The position numbers and the translations under genes are program-made. Below, in pieces: positions 53,441-61,227 of a stretch of 64,000 nucleotides of DNA; position 1 is the first letter of the stretch, and every line of letters starts with the position of its first letter. The stretch spans positions 186,001 to 250,000 of the forward strand of contig NZ_JAUTDO010000006.1 in assembly GCF_030646165.1 (NCBI RefSeq), in the 5' to 3' direction. This stretch comes from Conexibacter sp. CPCC 206217. Its GTDB lineage: Bacteria > Actinomycetota > Thermoleophilia > Solirubrobacterales > Solirubrobacteraceae. The notes under the pieces are model-generated. The model searched no databases, was not told the origin of the DNA, and worked only from the letters and a program-made list of their open reading frames with translations.

Positions 53441-54049
53441 TCAGGACCGCCCGACGAACCACATGGCTCGGGTCGGGTGGTCGCTGGGGTTTGACCAGGA
53501 ATGGGGGTGATGCGTGCGGAAGTGGATCGAGTCGCCGGTCGCCAATCTGTGGACCTGGCCGGCGACGGTGAACGTCAGCTCGCCCTCCAGCACGACGACC
53601 AGCTCCTCGCCGACGTGGCGCATCGGGACCGGCCCGCTGTCCGCGCGCGGGGCGACGGTCGCCTCCGCGCCGGCGATCAGGAACGGGCCGTAGCGGCCCG
53701 ACACGTCGTACAGCTCGAGCCCCTGCTTCGACGTCGATATCTGCTTGCGCGCGTCGTGCCGGGTGACGTTGACCTCGCGGTCGGCGTCGGTCTCGTCGAT
53801 GAAGTAGGCGACCGACTTGCCGAGCGCGGCCGCGACCTTCATCAGGCTCGCGATCGTCGGCGTCATGCCGCTCTTCTCGATCTTGTGGACGGCGCCGGCG
53901 GACATCCCGGCGCGCTGCGCCAGCTGCGCCAGCGTCCAGCCGCGGGCCGCGCGCTCGGCGGCGACCTTCGCGCCGATCGCGGACACGGCCGCCTCGATCT
54001 CAGGCATCGAGGCGGTGCTCTCGGGCCCGTCTGAGATCTCGTTCGGCAT
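53441..54049 (-). CDS. XRE-cupin transcriptional regulator
   Basis: A 202-aa regulator. The HTH (~30-85) reads WTLAQLAQRAGMSAGAVHKIEKSGMTPTIASLMKVAAALGKSV in family pattern. The cupin (~125-200) has GPVPMRHVGEELVVVLEGELTF and a HRLATGDSIHFRTHHPHSW segment with the metal/ligand His residues. The ATG at 54049 follows GAGGAG; an upstream ATG at 54064 is less well placed. It heads the carbamate kinase operon and is divergent from the NitB-like gene, so it is the prime candidate for controlling both sides of the island. The ligand may be a nitrogen compound. Confidence 0.88.
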   Translation of the reverse strand: MPNEISDGPESTASMPEIEAAVSAIGAKVAAERAARGWTLAQLAQRAGMSAGAVHKIEKSGMTPTIASLMKVAAALGKSVAYFIDETDADREVNVTRHDARKQISTSKQGLELYDVSGRYGPFLIAGAEATVAPRADSGPVPMRHVGEELVVVLEGELTFTVAGQVHRLATGDSIHFRTHHPHSWSNPSDHPTRAMWFVGRS

Positions 54050-54143
54050 CGCGGTTCTCCTCATGACATTTCCTATGGTAGATGATTCTTGGGGACGGTG
54101 TTGAGGGATTTCTTCGCTTCTTAAGGCAGTTTGTGGGGATCTC

Positions 54144-54198
54144 TTGACGAATCCGCGGTGAGTTCCCTAGTGTCTTGTTTCCGATCCGATACGGGATC
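54144..54198 (+). promoter_or_regulatory. Promoter and possible operator upstream of the NitB-like gene
   Basis: TTGACG (54144-54149) and TAGTGT (54168-54173) with an 18-nt spacer look like a housekeeping sigma promoter. GATCC-gatacg-GGATC (54183-54198) is a possible operator. Its TTGACGAATCCG and TTGTTTCCGA recall parts of the 40-nt motif of 11969-22223, but spacing and sequence differ. Confidence 0.55.
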
Positions 54199-54225
54199 TG
54201 TTCACGGCACGAAGGGAATTCTCCA

Positions 54226-54714
54226 GTGGCGAAGTCTGAGAGCATCCAGCGACCCGCGGTGGGCGACGAGCTGTTCGACACCTCCGAGAAGCTGTTCCCG
54301 GATGTGAAGGCGAACGAGGGCGAGAGCGCCTACACGTTCATGCACACGGTCCCGTACGAGGGTTCTGTCGGCCTCGTCAACCTGATGACGACCACGCGCG
54401 TCCAGCGCAAGGGCTTCAGAACGCACCTCGTCCTGTACGGGCCCGCCGTCCTGATGGCGTCCGCCAGCCGCGGCTTCCCGAAGGTCGGCGACGAGGCCTT
54501 CCCGGGTCACATGGCGATCAACAGACAGCTCCAGACGCTGATCGACGAGGGCGCGACGATCTACGCCTGTCGTTTCGCGGCCGGCGCGCTGTACGGCTTC
54601 CCCGAGAACCTGTTCATGGAGGGGATCACGCCGTTTCACCCGCTCGACGTGCTCGACTGCGCGCTGACGGCGTGGCGCGACAAGGCGTTCCAGCTCAACA
54701 CCTGGACGCTGTGA
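54226..54714 (+). CDS. MSMEG_0572/Sll0783 family nitrogen starvation response protein (NitB-like)
   Basis: A 162-aa cytoplasmic protein. The middle and end, YTFMHTVPYEGSVGLVNLMTTTRVQRKGFR, GFPKVGDEAFPGHMAINRQLQTLI and LNTWTL, match the conserved small protein that opens Nit1C clusters (Sll0783 in cyanobacteria). It resembles DsrE-type or small alpha/beta proteins, but its chemistry is unknown. In cyanotrophic bacteria Nit1C genes are needed for growth on cyanide. The GTG start follows AAGGGA. It opens a five-gene plus-strand operon divergent from the XRE regulator. Confidence 0.85.
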   Translation: MAKSESIQRPAVGDELFDTSEKLFPDVKANEGESAYTFMHTVPYEGSVGLVNLMTTTRVQRKGFRTHLVLYGPAVLMASASRGFPKVGDEAFPGHMAINRQLQTLIDEGATIYACRFAAGALYGFPENLFMEGITPFHPLDVLDCALTAWRDKAFQLNTWTL

Positions 54715-54715
54715 G

Positions 54716-55342
54716 ATGACGGCCGTGCTGGACCGGGACGCCGCCGTCGCGGCCTGGCGCCGGGCGGAGTCGCGCATCTACCCGTCGGTGATGGTCAACG
54801 CCGGCCTCTATCAGGAGTACGTGACCGTGGTGCAAGCGGTCTCGCAGGAGCTGAGCGCGGTCACCGACGAGCAGTCGCTGGTGACCGCGTGGCAGGAGCA
54901 GCACGACCTCGTGCGCGAGGTCGTCGCCCGCTCGTCGCTGCAGATGACGCCGCTGATGGACCTGGAGGCCGTGCGCGACGCGGCCTTCTGCCACCGTCAT
55001 CGCGAGCTGACACGCCAGCTCGGCAGAGAGCTGGCGCGCGAGCGGCTGGAGCAGGCCAAGCGCAGCGGCGCGGAGTGGGTCGTGCTGTTCGACGACGTCA
55101 CGCCGGTCGGCTCGCACGTGCTGGAGATGCACGTCGCCTCCGGCCGCGCGCTGCACGCCGCCTCCGAGCTGCCGCTCGACGCCAGCCGGCCGAGATTCAC
55201 GCTCGAAGTCGTGCAGCTGGACCCGCGCGACGGCGCGTGGCTGCTCGACCAGCCGCCCCTGATGCCGACCGCCACCTACGACAACCGCGAGGAATGGGAG
55301 GCGCGCATCGCTGCGGCGCGGCTCCTCTTCAGAAGGAGCTGA
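54716..55342 (+). CDS. Uncharacterised protein in the Nit1C-like operon
   Basis: A 208-aa protein with no signal peptide. The first half is helical and charged (YPSVMVNAGLYQEYVTVVQAV, CHRHRELTRQLGRELARERLEQAKR); the second half has beta-like segments (GAEWVVLFDDVTPVGSHVLEMHVASG, ATYDNREEWEARIAAARLLF). It begins one base after the NitB-like stop and ends 2 nt before the amidohydrolase start. It sits where Nit1C clusters have the nitrilase, but shows no Glu-Lys-Cys triad or nitrilase similarity. I do not recognise the family. Confidence 0.7.
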   Translation: MTAVLDRDAAVAAWRRAESRIYPSVMVNAGLYQEYVTVVQAVSQELSAVTDEQSLVTAWQEQHDLVREVVARSSLQMTPLMDLEAVRDAAFCHRHRELTRQLGRELARERLEQAKRSGAEWVVLFDDVTPVGSHVLEMHVASGRALHAASELPLDASRPRFTLEVVQLDPRDGAWLLDQPPLMPTATYDNREEWEARIAAARLLFRRS

Positions 55343-55344
55343 CG

Positions 55345-56205
55345 GTGGCCACCCACCCGAAGAAGATCATCGACGCGCACTGTCACATCGGCGAGATCCC
55401 GCCGTGGAAGTTCTACGACCTCGAGCACCCGGTCAAGCCGACCGTCTACGACTACGCCGACACGAGAACGTTCGTCAAGCGGCACATGGACTACTTCAAG
55501 ATCGAGCGCGCGCTGGCCATCTCCAACTACGGCGTGCCGGTGCACGAGCTGTCGTTCGACCTCAACGACGTCGTGATGGACGCGGTCACCAGCAACGACC
55601 GCATCCTCGGCGCGATCTGGGTCTCGTTCCTGCCGCGCAACGCGGAGCTGACGCGCAGAGCGCTGAAGCTGGCGTCGGAGAAGCGCGTCGTCGCGCTGAA
55701 GACGACCTTCCTGCTGGGCGGCAACCCCGACCCCGGCACATGGGACGAGGAGACGCTGAGACTCGCCGACGAGATCTTCGACGTCTGCGAGCAGCACGAC
55801 CTGATGTTCCACTTCCACACCAGCCCCGGCGGCAACTCGGACATCAACAACTTCGTCCCGCTGGTCGAGCGCTACGGCAGACGCTGCAAGATCTACCTCG
55901 TCCACTTCGGCGGCGGCGTCTCCGGCCACATCAAGCTCGTCCCGAAGTTCCTCAGATGGGTGCAGGACGGCTACAAGGTCTACACCGACACGTCGTGGGC
56001 GGTCGGCTTCGGCGCGCGCTGGCTGCTGACCGAGATCGAGAGAACCGGCGTCGGCGGCGACCGCGTCTTCTTCGGCTCCGACGAGCCGTGGTCGGACTTC
56101 GACTCCGAGTACTGGAAGCTCAACGGCGTCCGCGACATCTCGCAGGAGCTGAAGGAGAACGTCTTCTGGCGCAACTACGAGCGCGCCTACGGGACCGATG
56201 CCTGA
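55345..56205 (+). CDS. Amidohydrolase family metal-dependent hydrolase
   Basis: A 286-aa TIM-barrel hydrolase (Amidohydro_2 type). Metal ligands are visible: HxH in IDAHCHIGE (~13-15), His residues in LMFHFHTSPGG and IYLVHFGGG, and Asp in FFGSDEPWSDFDSEY (~247). It could hydrolyse an amide, lactone or carboxylate, or decarboxylate, as this family includes all these. It replaces the nitrilase in this Nit1C-like operon, so it may act on the central nitrogen substrate. The GTG start follows AGAAGGAG; the stop overlaps the radical SAM start by 8 nt. Confidence 0.85.
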   Translation: MATHPKKIIDAHCHIGEIPPWKFYDLEHPVKPTVYDYADTRTFVKRHMDYFKIERALAISNYGVPVHELSFDLNDVVMDAVTSNDRILGAIWVSFLPRNAELTRRALKLASEKRVVALKTTFLLGGNPDPGTWDEETLRLADEIFDVCEQHDLMFHFHTSPGGNSDINNFVPLVERYGRRCKIYLVHFGGGVSGHIKLVPKFLRWVQDGYKVYTDTSWAVGFGARWLLTEIERTGVGGDRVFFGSDEPWSDFDSEYWKLNGVRDISQELKENVFWRNYERAYGTDA

Positions 56206-57391
56206 CCACGCCTCACGCTCCCACGACCTGCTCGATCTCGACGATCGGCAGTTGCTGGTCGAGCTGCAGTCGTTCGGAGTGCGGGTGGCGGAGGAGGTCG
56301 ATCTCGATCTCGTGGAGATGGCCGCGGGCGCGCCGTCGTCGCGCCGCGGCGGGGCCGGGCCGTCCGACGCGCTCTTCCTGTGGGTGCGCGGGCTGCCGCT
56401 GACGGTCCCCAAGCACTCGGGCTACGTCGGCGGCTCGCCGTACGAGATCCGCAGCTCCGGCGGGACGGACCTGCTGTACCGCGGCGAGGAGCTGGTCGGG
56501 CCGGTGCGGCTGCCGCGCCGCCCGCGGATCTACGACATGGAGACCGCCGACGGGATCCCGTACTGGAAGATCGCGCTGCTGCACCTCGACTCGATCGCCT
56601 CGACCGTCGTGCAGAGATGCATCTACTGGGGGACCCCGGAGCAGTGCCACTTCTGCGGCATCGAGCTGACGCGCGGCGAGCAGACGATCCCCGTCAAGAC
56701 CCCGGCGCAGCTGGCCGAGGTCTGCACCGCCGCGCGCGACCTCGACCACGCCGTCGACGTGACGCTGACGACCGGCTCGCTGAACCGCCGCGACCGCGGC
56801 GCGCTCTACATCAGCCGCTGCGCCGCGGCGGTGAAGGAGGCCTCGGGCCTGCCGATCCAGGTCCAGTTCGAGCCGCCGGACGACCTGCGCGTGCTCGACG
56901 AGGTCCACCGCGCCGGCGTCGACGCGGTCGGGATCCACATCGAGACGTTCGACCCCGCCGTGCTCGCGCGCGTCGCGGCCGGCAAGGCGCAATGCGGCGT
57001 CGAGGGCTACTTCAGCACGTGGGAGCGCGCGGTCGAGGTGTTCGGCCGCGGCGCCGTCACGACGTACGTGCTGCTCGGTATGGGGGAGGACCCCGCGCTG
57101 ATCGAGGAGGGCTGCCGCCGCGCGACGGAGATGGGCGTCTACCCGTTCGTCGTCCCGCTGCGCCCGGTCCCCGGAACGCTGATGGAGAACGCCGAGCCGC
57201 CGGACGCCGACTACGTCGCGTCGATGTACCGCTCCGTCTCGGCGATGATCGCCGACGCCGGCCTCGACCACACCGCCGCGAAGGCCGGCTGCGCCCGCTG
57301 CCAGGCCTGCTCGGGCCTGTCCGCGTGGGAGCGGCTGACGAAGAAGGAGGAGTCGCCCGATGTGGCGGACTTCTTCAGCGTGCGGACCTGA
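56198..57391 (+). CDS. Radical SAM protein, MSMEG_0568 family (NitD-like)
   Basis: A 397-aa radical SAM enzyme. It starts with LLVELQSFGVRVAEEVDLDL and GGAGPSDALFL, typical of the family. The cluster-binding Cys are in QRCIYWGTPEQCHFCGIE (~148-160), an unusual CX8CX2C instead of CX3CX2C. Three more Cys near the C-terminus (GCARCQACSGL) may bind an auxiliary cluster. VTLTTGSLNRRDRG and PIQVQFEPPDD match the barrel. The reaction is unknown. It is coupled to the amidohydrolase upstream and is 4 nt before the GNAT gene. Confidence 0.87.
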   Translation: MPDHASRSHDLLDLDDRQLLVELQSFGVRVAEEVDLDLVEMAAGAPSSRRGGAGPSDALFLWVRGLPLTVPKHSGYVGGSPYEIRSSGGTDLLYRGEELVGPVRLPRRPRIYDMETADGIPYWKIALLHLDSIASTVVQRCIYWGTPEQCHFCGIELTRGEQTIPVKTPAQLAEVCTAARDLDHAVDVTLTTGSLNRRDRGALYISRCAAAVKEASGLPIQVQFEPPDDLRVLDEVHRAGVDAVGIHIETFDPAVLARVAAGKAQCGVEGYFSTWERAVEVFGRGAVTTYVLLGMGEDPALIEEGCRRATEMGVYPFVVPLRPVPGTLMENAEPPDADYVASMYRSVSAMIADAGLDHTAAKAGCARCQACSGLSAWERLTKKEESPDVADFFSVRT

Positions 57392-57395
57392 GGGC

Positions 57396-57908
57396 GTGCA
57401 GACGCCGAAGGTAGCCGCCGCGCCGAGCGCGCGCAGGCTCGAACTCGTCCGCGAGAGCGTCGTGCGGCCGGTCGCCGACCGGCGCGAGCTGGCGGCGCAC
57501 TTCGAGGTGCGGCGGCGGATCTTCGTCGAGGCGCAGCAGCTGTTCGAGCGCGACGACCGCGACGCCTACGACGACGACCCGGCGACGCTGCACGTCGTCG
57601 GGCTCGCCGGCGCGGAGGTCGTCGGCGCCGTGCGGCTCTACCGGCTCGACGGACGCGGGCTGTGGAAGGGCGACCGGCTCGCGGTGCTGCCGCGCTCGCG
57701 CGCGCTGCAGCTGGGCGCGGACCTCGTGCGCTGCGCCGTGCAGCTCGCGGGCGAGGCCGGCGGGATCCGCATGGTCGCGACCGTGCAGGCGCCGAACGTG
57801 CGCTTCTTCGAGCGGCTCGGCTGGTGCCAGACCGGCCCCCGCACGCTCTTCCACGACGTCGAGCACCAGGGGATGGAGATCCCGCTCACGTCGCCGTCAG
57901 GCGGGTGA
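57396..57908 (+). CDS. GNAT acetyltransferase, MSMEG_0567/Sll0786 family (NitE-like)
   Basis: A 170-aa N-acetyltransferase-fold protein. RRRIFVEAQQLFERDDRDAYDDDPATLHVVG and EVVGAVRLYRLDGRGLWKGDRLAVLP are typical of the Sll0786 family; FFERLGWCQTGPRTLFHDVEHQGMEI is the GNAT C-terminal strand pair. In mycobacteria this domain is fused to the AIR-synthase-like domain; here the two are separate and convergent. GTG 57396 gives the family start. Its 3' end overlaps the AIR-synthase-like gene on the other strand by 23 nt. The acceptor is unknown. Confidence 0.85.
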   Translation: MQTPKVAAAPSARRLELVRESVVRPVADRRELAAHFEVRRRIFVEAQQLFERDDRDAYDDDPATLHVVGLAGAEVVGAVRLYRLDGRGLWKGDRLAVLPRSRALQLGADLVRCAVQLAGEAGGIRMVATVQAPNVRFFERLGWCQTGPRTLFHDVEHQGMEIPLTSPSGG

Positions 57909-58848
57909 GCGGCTCGTGCGCGAGGTTCCACACGTCGGCGGTCAGCTCGCCGCTGGCGAGGCGCAGCACGCCGCCGGCCTCGAACGCGCCGCACGGCGCG
58001 CAGGCGAGGCCGCGGCGGGTGAATGCCGCGCACGCCTCCCCGACCCGCTCGGCCGGGGCGGCGAGCAGGAAGCCGAAGCTCGGGAACGTCAGCAGCCAGC
58101 GCTCCAGCGGCACGCCCCCGGGGCGCGGCAGCCGCTCGACGTCGAGCACAGCGCCGCAGCCGGCGACCTCCACGAGCTGCAGCAGCGACCCGGCCGCGCC
58201 CGGCATCGAGACGTCGCGTGCGGCATGGCAGAGGCCGGCCTCGGCGACCTCGACGAGCGCGTCGCCGTCGCTCCCCAGCGCTTGCGCGGGACGGTCGCGC
58301 AGCGAGCTGAAGAAGAAGCTGGTGTCGTTCGCGTAGCGGCCTTCGAGCGCGAACGCGGCGAGCAGCACGTCGCCCGGCCTGGCCGCGGCCGCGCGCAGCG
58401 GCGCGCGCACGATCCCGGTGCACGAGGCCGACAGCGCGGCCGCGTGGCCGATCGTCGTGTGGCCGCCGACGACCGGCACGCCGAGCAGCTGCGACGCCCA
58501 CCGCAGCCCGCCGAGCACGCGCTCGGCGTGGGCGCGGTCGGGGCTGACGAGCATGTCGACGATCGCCAGCGGGCGGCCGCCCATCGCGCGCACGTCGGAG
58601 ACGTTCGTGACGACGGCCGCGGCGCCCGCGGCGAACGGGTCGGCCGCGAGGAAGCTCGGCGCGATCGCCTCGCCGCAGACGACGAGCTGCTCGCCGTCGC
58701 GCGCCGCGTCGCCGAGCCCCACGAGCGCGCCGTCGTCGCCGTCGATCCCCGCGTCGAGGCCGGCGACGACGTCGAGGTCGCGCTTGCCGTCGAGGCCGGG
58801 CGCGTCGCGGACGGCGGCGGCCAGCGCGTCGAGTTCTTGCTGAGTCAT
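57886..58848 (-). CDS. AIR synthase-related protein, Sll0787 family (NitF-like)
   Basis: A 320-aa PurM/SelD-fold protein. DPFAAGAAAVVTNVSDVRAMGGRPLAIVDMLVS and VPVVGGHTTIG are the nucleotide and metal-binding parts of the AIR synthase superfamily; SFFFSSLRDRPAQAL and ARDVSMPGAAGSLLQLVEVAGCGAVLDVE match the Sll0787 subgroup. These enzymes usually bind ATP and activate an amide or similar group, so ATP-driven ring closure or phosphorylation is possible. Unlike in other clusters, it runs against the other nit-like genes and is divergent from the DUF1116 gene with only 25 nt between starts. Confidence 0.85.
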   Translation of the reverse strand: MTQQELDALAAAVRDAPGLDGKRDLDVVAGLDAGIDGDDGALVGLGDAARDGEQLVVCGEAIAPSFLAADPFAAGAAAVVTNVSDVRAMGGRPLAIVDMLVSPDRAHAERVLGGLRWASQLLGVPVVGGHTTIGHAAALSASCTGIVRAPLRAAAARPGDVLLAAFALEGRYANDTSFFFSSLRDRPAQALGSDGDALVEVAEAGLCHAARDVSMPGAAGSLLQLVEVAGCGAVLDVERLPRPGGVPLERWLLTFPSFGFLLAAPAERVGEACAAFTRRGLACAPCGAFEAGGVLRLASGELTADVWNLAHEPLTRLTAT

Positions 58849-58873
58849 GACTTCGATTATGGAGATGAAGTAG
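58849..58873. promoter_or_regulatory. Very short divergent promoter region
   Basis: Only 25 nt separate the ATG of the AIR-synthase-like gene (minus) and that of the DUF1116 gene (plus). The region is AT-rich for this genome and roughly symmetrical (CTTC ... GAAG). The promoters must overlap the coding starts or the transcripts must be leaderless. Confidence 0.5.
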
Positions 58874-60286
58874 ATGAATCAACCTGACGTGCTGCGCGAG
58901 GTCGTCGCGGTGAACCTCGGCCTGCCGATGTTCGCGACGGCGCTGAGCGACCAGGGCGCGCGCGTCGCCGAGGTCGACTGGCAGCCCCCGGCCGGCGGCG
59001 ATCCGACGGTGATCGCGCAGCTGACGCGCCTGTGGGGCGCGCACGGCGACCGCGTCGCGCAGGCGAACGCCGACGCGGTCGCGCGGATCGAGGCCGCCGC
59101 GCCGCGCGCGATCGACGTCGCGCGCGCCGGCGAGGTGATCGAGGCGTTGAGAGAGGACCGCGTGCTGCTGCACTCCGGCCCGCCGATCGCATGGGAGCGC
59201 GTCTGCGATCCGCAGCGGCGCGCGCTCGTCGCCGCGGCCGTGTTCGAGGGCTGGGCGGACGATCGCGAGGCCGCCGCGCGGATGCTCGCCGACGGGTCGA
59301 TCGTGCTTGAGCCCGGCAACGAGCATGGCCACGTCGGGCCGATGACGGGCGTCTGCTCGCCGTCGATGGCGGTCTGGGTCGTCGCCGACGAGGCGAGCGG
59401 CACGGTCGCGTACTCGACGCTCAACGAGGGGCCGGGCGACACGCTCTGGTTCGGCGTCGGCGGCGACGAGGCGGTCGAGCGGCTGCGCTTCCTGAGCCAG
59501 CAGCTCGGCCCGACGCTGTCGCAGCTGATCCGCAGAGAGGGTCCGATCGACGTCTTCGGCCTCGTCGCGCAGGGCCTCAGCATGGGCGACGAGCTGCACA
59601 TGCGCAGCCAGGCGACCGGCAACCTGCTGCTGCGCGACCTCGCGGGCGGGCTCGCCGCGGCCGGCGCCGAGCAGGAGGCGCGCTTCCTCGCCGGCAACCA
59701 CCACTTCTTCCTGACGTTGACGATGGCGGCCGCGAAGTGCGCGTCGCTGGCGGCGGTCGGCGTCGAGGGATCGAGCGTCGTGACGGTGATGTCGCGCAAT
59801 GGGACCGACATGGGCGTCCAGCTCGCCGGCCTGCCGGGCGAGTGGTTCGTCGCGCCCGCCGCGCAGGTCCAGGACGCGCTGCTGCGCGACGGCTACACCG
59901 CCGCGGACGCCGCGCGCGACATCGGCGATTCGGCGATCATCGAGTGCGTCGGGATCGGCGGCATGGCGCTCGCGGCGGCGCCGATCGTCGCGGCCTTCTT
60001 CGGCGGCGACGCGGCCGCGGCGCTCGCGAGCACCGAGCGGATGGGCGAGATCTGCGTCACCGAGTCCGAGCGCTTCCGCCTCGTCAACAAGGGCGGCGCC
60101 GGCACCCCGGTGGGCATCGACGCCCGCCTCGTCGCCGAGCTGTCGATCACCCCCCAGATCACGACCGGCGTCCTGCACGGCTCCAACGGCGTCGGCCAGA
60201 TCGGCGCCGGCGTCGCCCACCAGCCCGTCGAGCCGTTCCGCGCGGCGGTCGCGGCGCTGGCGGGGCGCTTGGACGAGGGGTCGTGA
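58874..60286 (+). CDS. allG: DUF1116 protein, oxamate carbamoyltransferase subunit-like (AllG/YlbE)
   Basis: A 470-aa protein of the DUF1116/YlbE family. Key stretches are MFATALSDQGARVAEVDWQPPAGGDP, EPGNEHGHVGPMTGVCSPSMAVWVV, AGNHHFFLTLTMAAAKCA, VVTVMSRNGTDMGVQLAGLPGEWF and GAGTPVGIDARLV. In E. coli its homologue is part of the oxalurate/oxamate carbamoyltransferase with FdrA and DUF2877. It begins the second plus-strand operon of the island and overlaps the DUF2877 start by GTGA. Its FdrA partner lies 6 kb away on the other strand. Confidence 0.88.
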   Translation: MNQPDVLREVVAVNLGLPMFATALSDQGARVAEVDWQPPAGGDPTVIAQLTRLWGAHGDRVAQANADAVARIEAAAPRAIDVARAGEVIEALREDRVLLHSGPPIAWERVCDPQRRALVAAAVFEGWADDREAAARMLADGSIVLEPGNEHGHVGPMTGVCSPSMAVWVVADEASGTVAYSTLNEGPGDTLWFGVGGDEAVERLRFLSQQLGPTLSQLIRREGPIDVFGLVAQGLSMGDELHMRSQATGNLLLRDLAGGLAAAGAEQEARFLAGNHHFFLTLTMAAAKCASLAAVGVEGSSVVTVMSRNGTDMGVQLAGLPGEWFVAPAAQVQDALLRDGYTAADAARDIGDSAIIECVGIGGMALAAAPIVAAFFGGDAAAALASTERMGEICVTESERFRLVNKGGAGTPVGIDARLVAELSITPQITTGVLHGSNGVGQIGAGVAHQPVEPFRAAVAALAGRLDEGS

Positions 60287-61227
60287 GGGAGCGGGCGGAC
60301 ACGGCACGCGCGCTCGCAGCGAGCGCCCGGGTCGCGGGAACGGATGCGGCCGACGCGGCCGTGCCGGTCTCCGCTCATCTCCCGCGGCCGGGGTGGGTCG
60401 GCTCGTTCGCGCTGCGCCCGGCGCGCGCGGGCTGGGCGGGGCCGGGTGCGCTGCGGGCGCTCGCGGCCGGCGGCGAGGGGACTGTCGCGCTGCGCTTGCA
60501 CGACGGCGCCTACCTGGAGCTGCCCGGCGGTTGGCTGCTGCTCGCTCCGCCGCGCTCTCCGATCGGTCCCCTGACCCTGCTCGTGGACGGCCTCCCAGTC
60601 GACCGGATCGCGACGGGTGACCGCGTCGTGGTGGTGGGCAGTGAGCGGATCGAACTCGATGGCGTGATGGTCGAGCTCGGCGGCGTGCGCCCGGTCGAGT
60701 CGCCGCGCGCCCCGGCACGGGCGGCGACGGGCGTCCACGCGGCACTCGCCGCGGCGCTCGCGGTTCGGCCGCGGCCGTCGGCGGAGTTGGAGGAGGGACT
60801 CGCGGCGTTGGCGAACGGCCGTCGCGCGGAGGCGGTCGCGCTGCTCGCCGGCCGCGGTCCGGGACTCACTCCGGCCGGCGACGACGTGCTTGCGGGCTAC
60901 GCGGCGTGGTGCCACGCCGAGCGCGCGGCCGCGACGCCCGCCGCCGGGCGCGATCCCGACAACCCGTCCGCGTCGCGCGCCGCCGCCGGGCCGGCAGCGC
61001 TCTCGCTCGCCGCCGCACCGCGCACCTCGCCGCTCTCACTCGCCTATCTGCGATGCGCCGAGCGCGGCGAGCTGCCGGTCGTCGCCGCCCGCGTGCTCGC
61101 CGCTGTCCGCCGCGGCGACCGCGCTGGCGCCGCGCGCGCCGCCGGCGCGCTCGACGGCTGGGGCGCCAGCTCGGGCAGCGCGCTGCTGTGGGGGATCGCG
61201 GCCGGGGTCGCGGAGACGGCCGCGTGA
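60283..61227 (+). CDS. allH: DUF2877 protein, oxamate carbamoyltransferase subunit-like (AllH/YlbF)
   Basis: A 314-aa protein of the DUF2877/YlbF family. The conserved core LLAGRGPGLTPAGDDVLAGYAAW (~188-209) is diagnostic. The N-terminal half is beta-rich (VALRLHDGAYLELPGGWLLLAPP) and an Ala/Pro-rich loop sits at ~220-250. It is the third homologue of the E. coli AllFGH complex. The GTG overlaps the DUF1116 stop, and its stop overlaps the next start (GTGA). E. coli members are ~270 aa, so this one is slightly long because of the loop. Confidence 0.87.
   Translation: MRERADTARALAASARVAGTDAADAAVPVSAHLPRPGWVGSFALRPARAGWAGPGALRALAAGGEGTVALRLHDGAYLELPGGWLLLAPPRSPIGPLTLLVDGLPVDRIATGDRVVVVGSERIELDGVMVELGGVRPVESPRAPARAATGVHAALAAALAVRPRPSAELEEGLAALANGRRAEAVALLAGRGPGLTPAGDDVLAGYAAWCHAERAAATPAAGRDPDNPSASRAAAGPAALSLAAAPRTSPLSLAYLRCAERGELPVVAARVLAAVRRGDRAGAARAAGALDGWGASSGSALLWGIAAGVAETAA

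Noticed and set aside
58849..58873. A specific operator in the 25-nt divergent region.
   Set aside because: The symmetry (CTTC ... GAAG) is only 4 bp and too weak to call.
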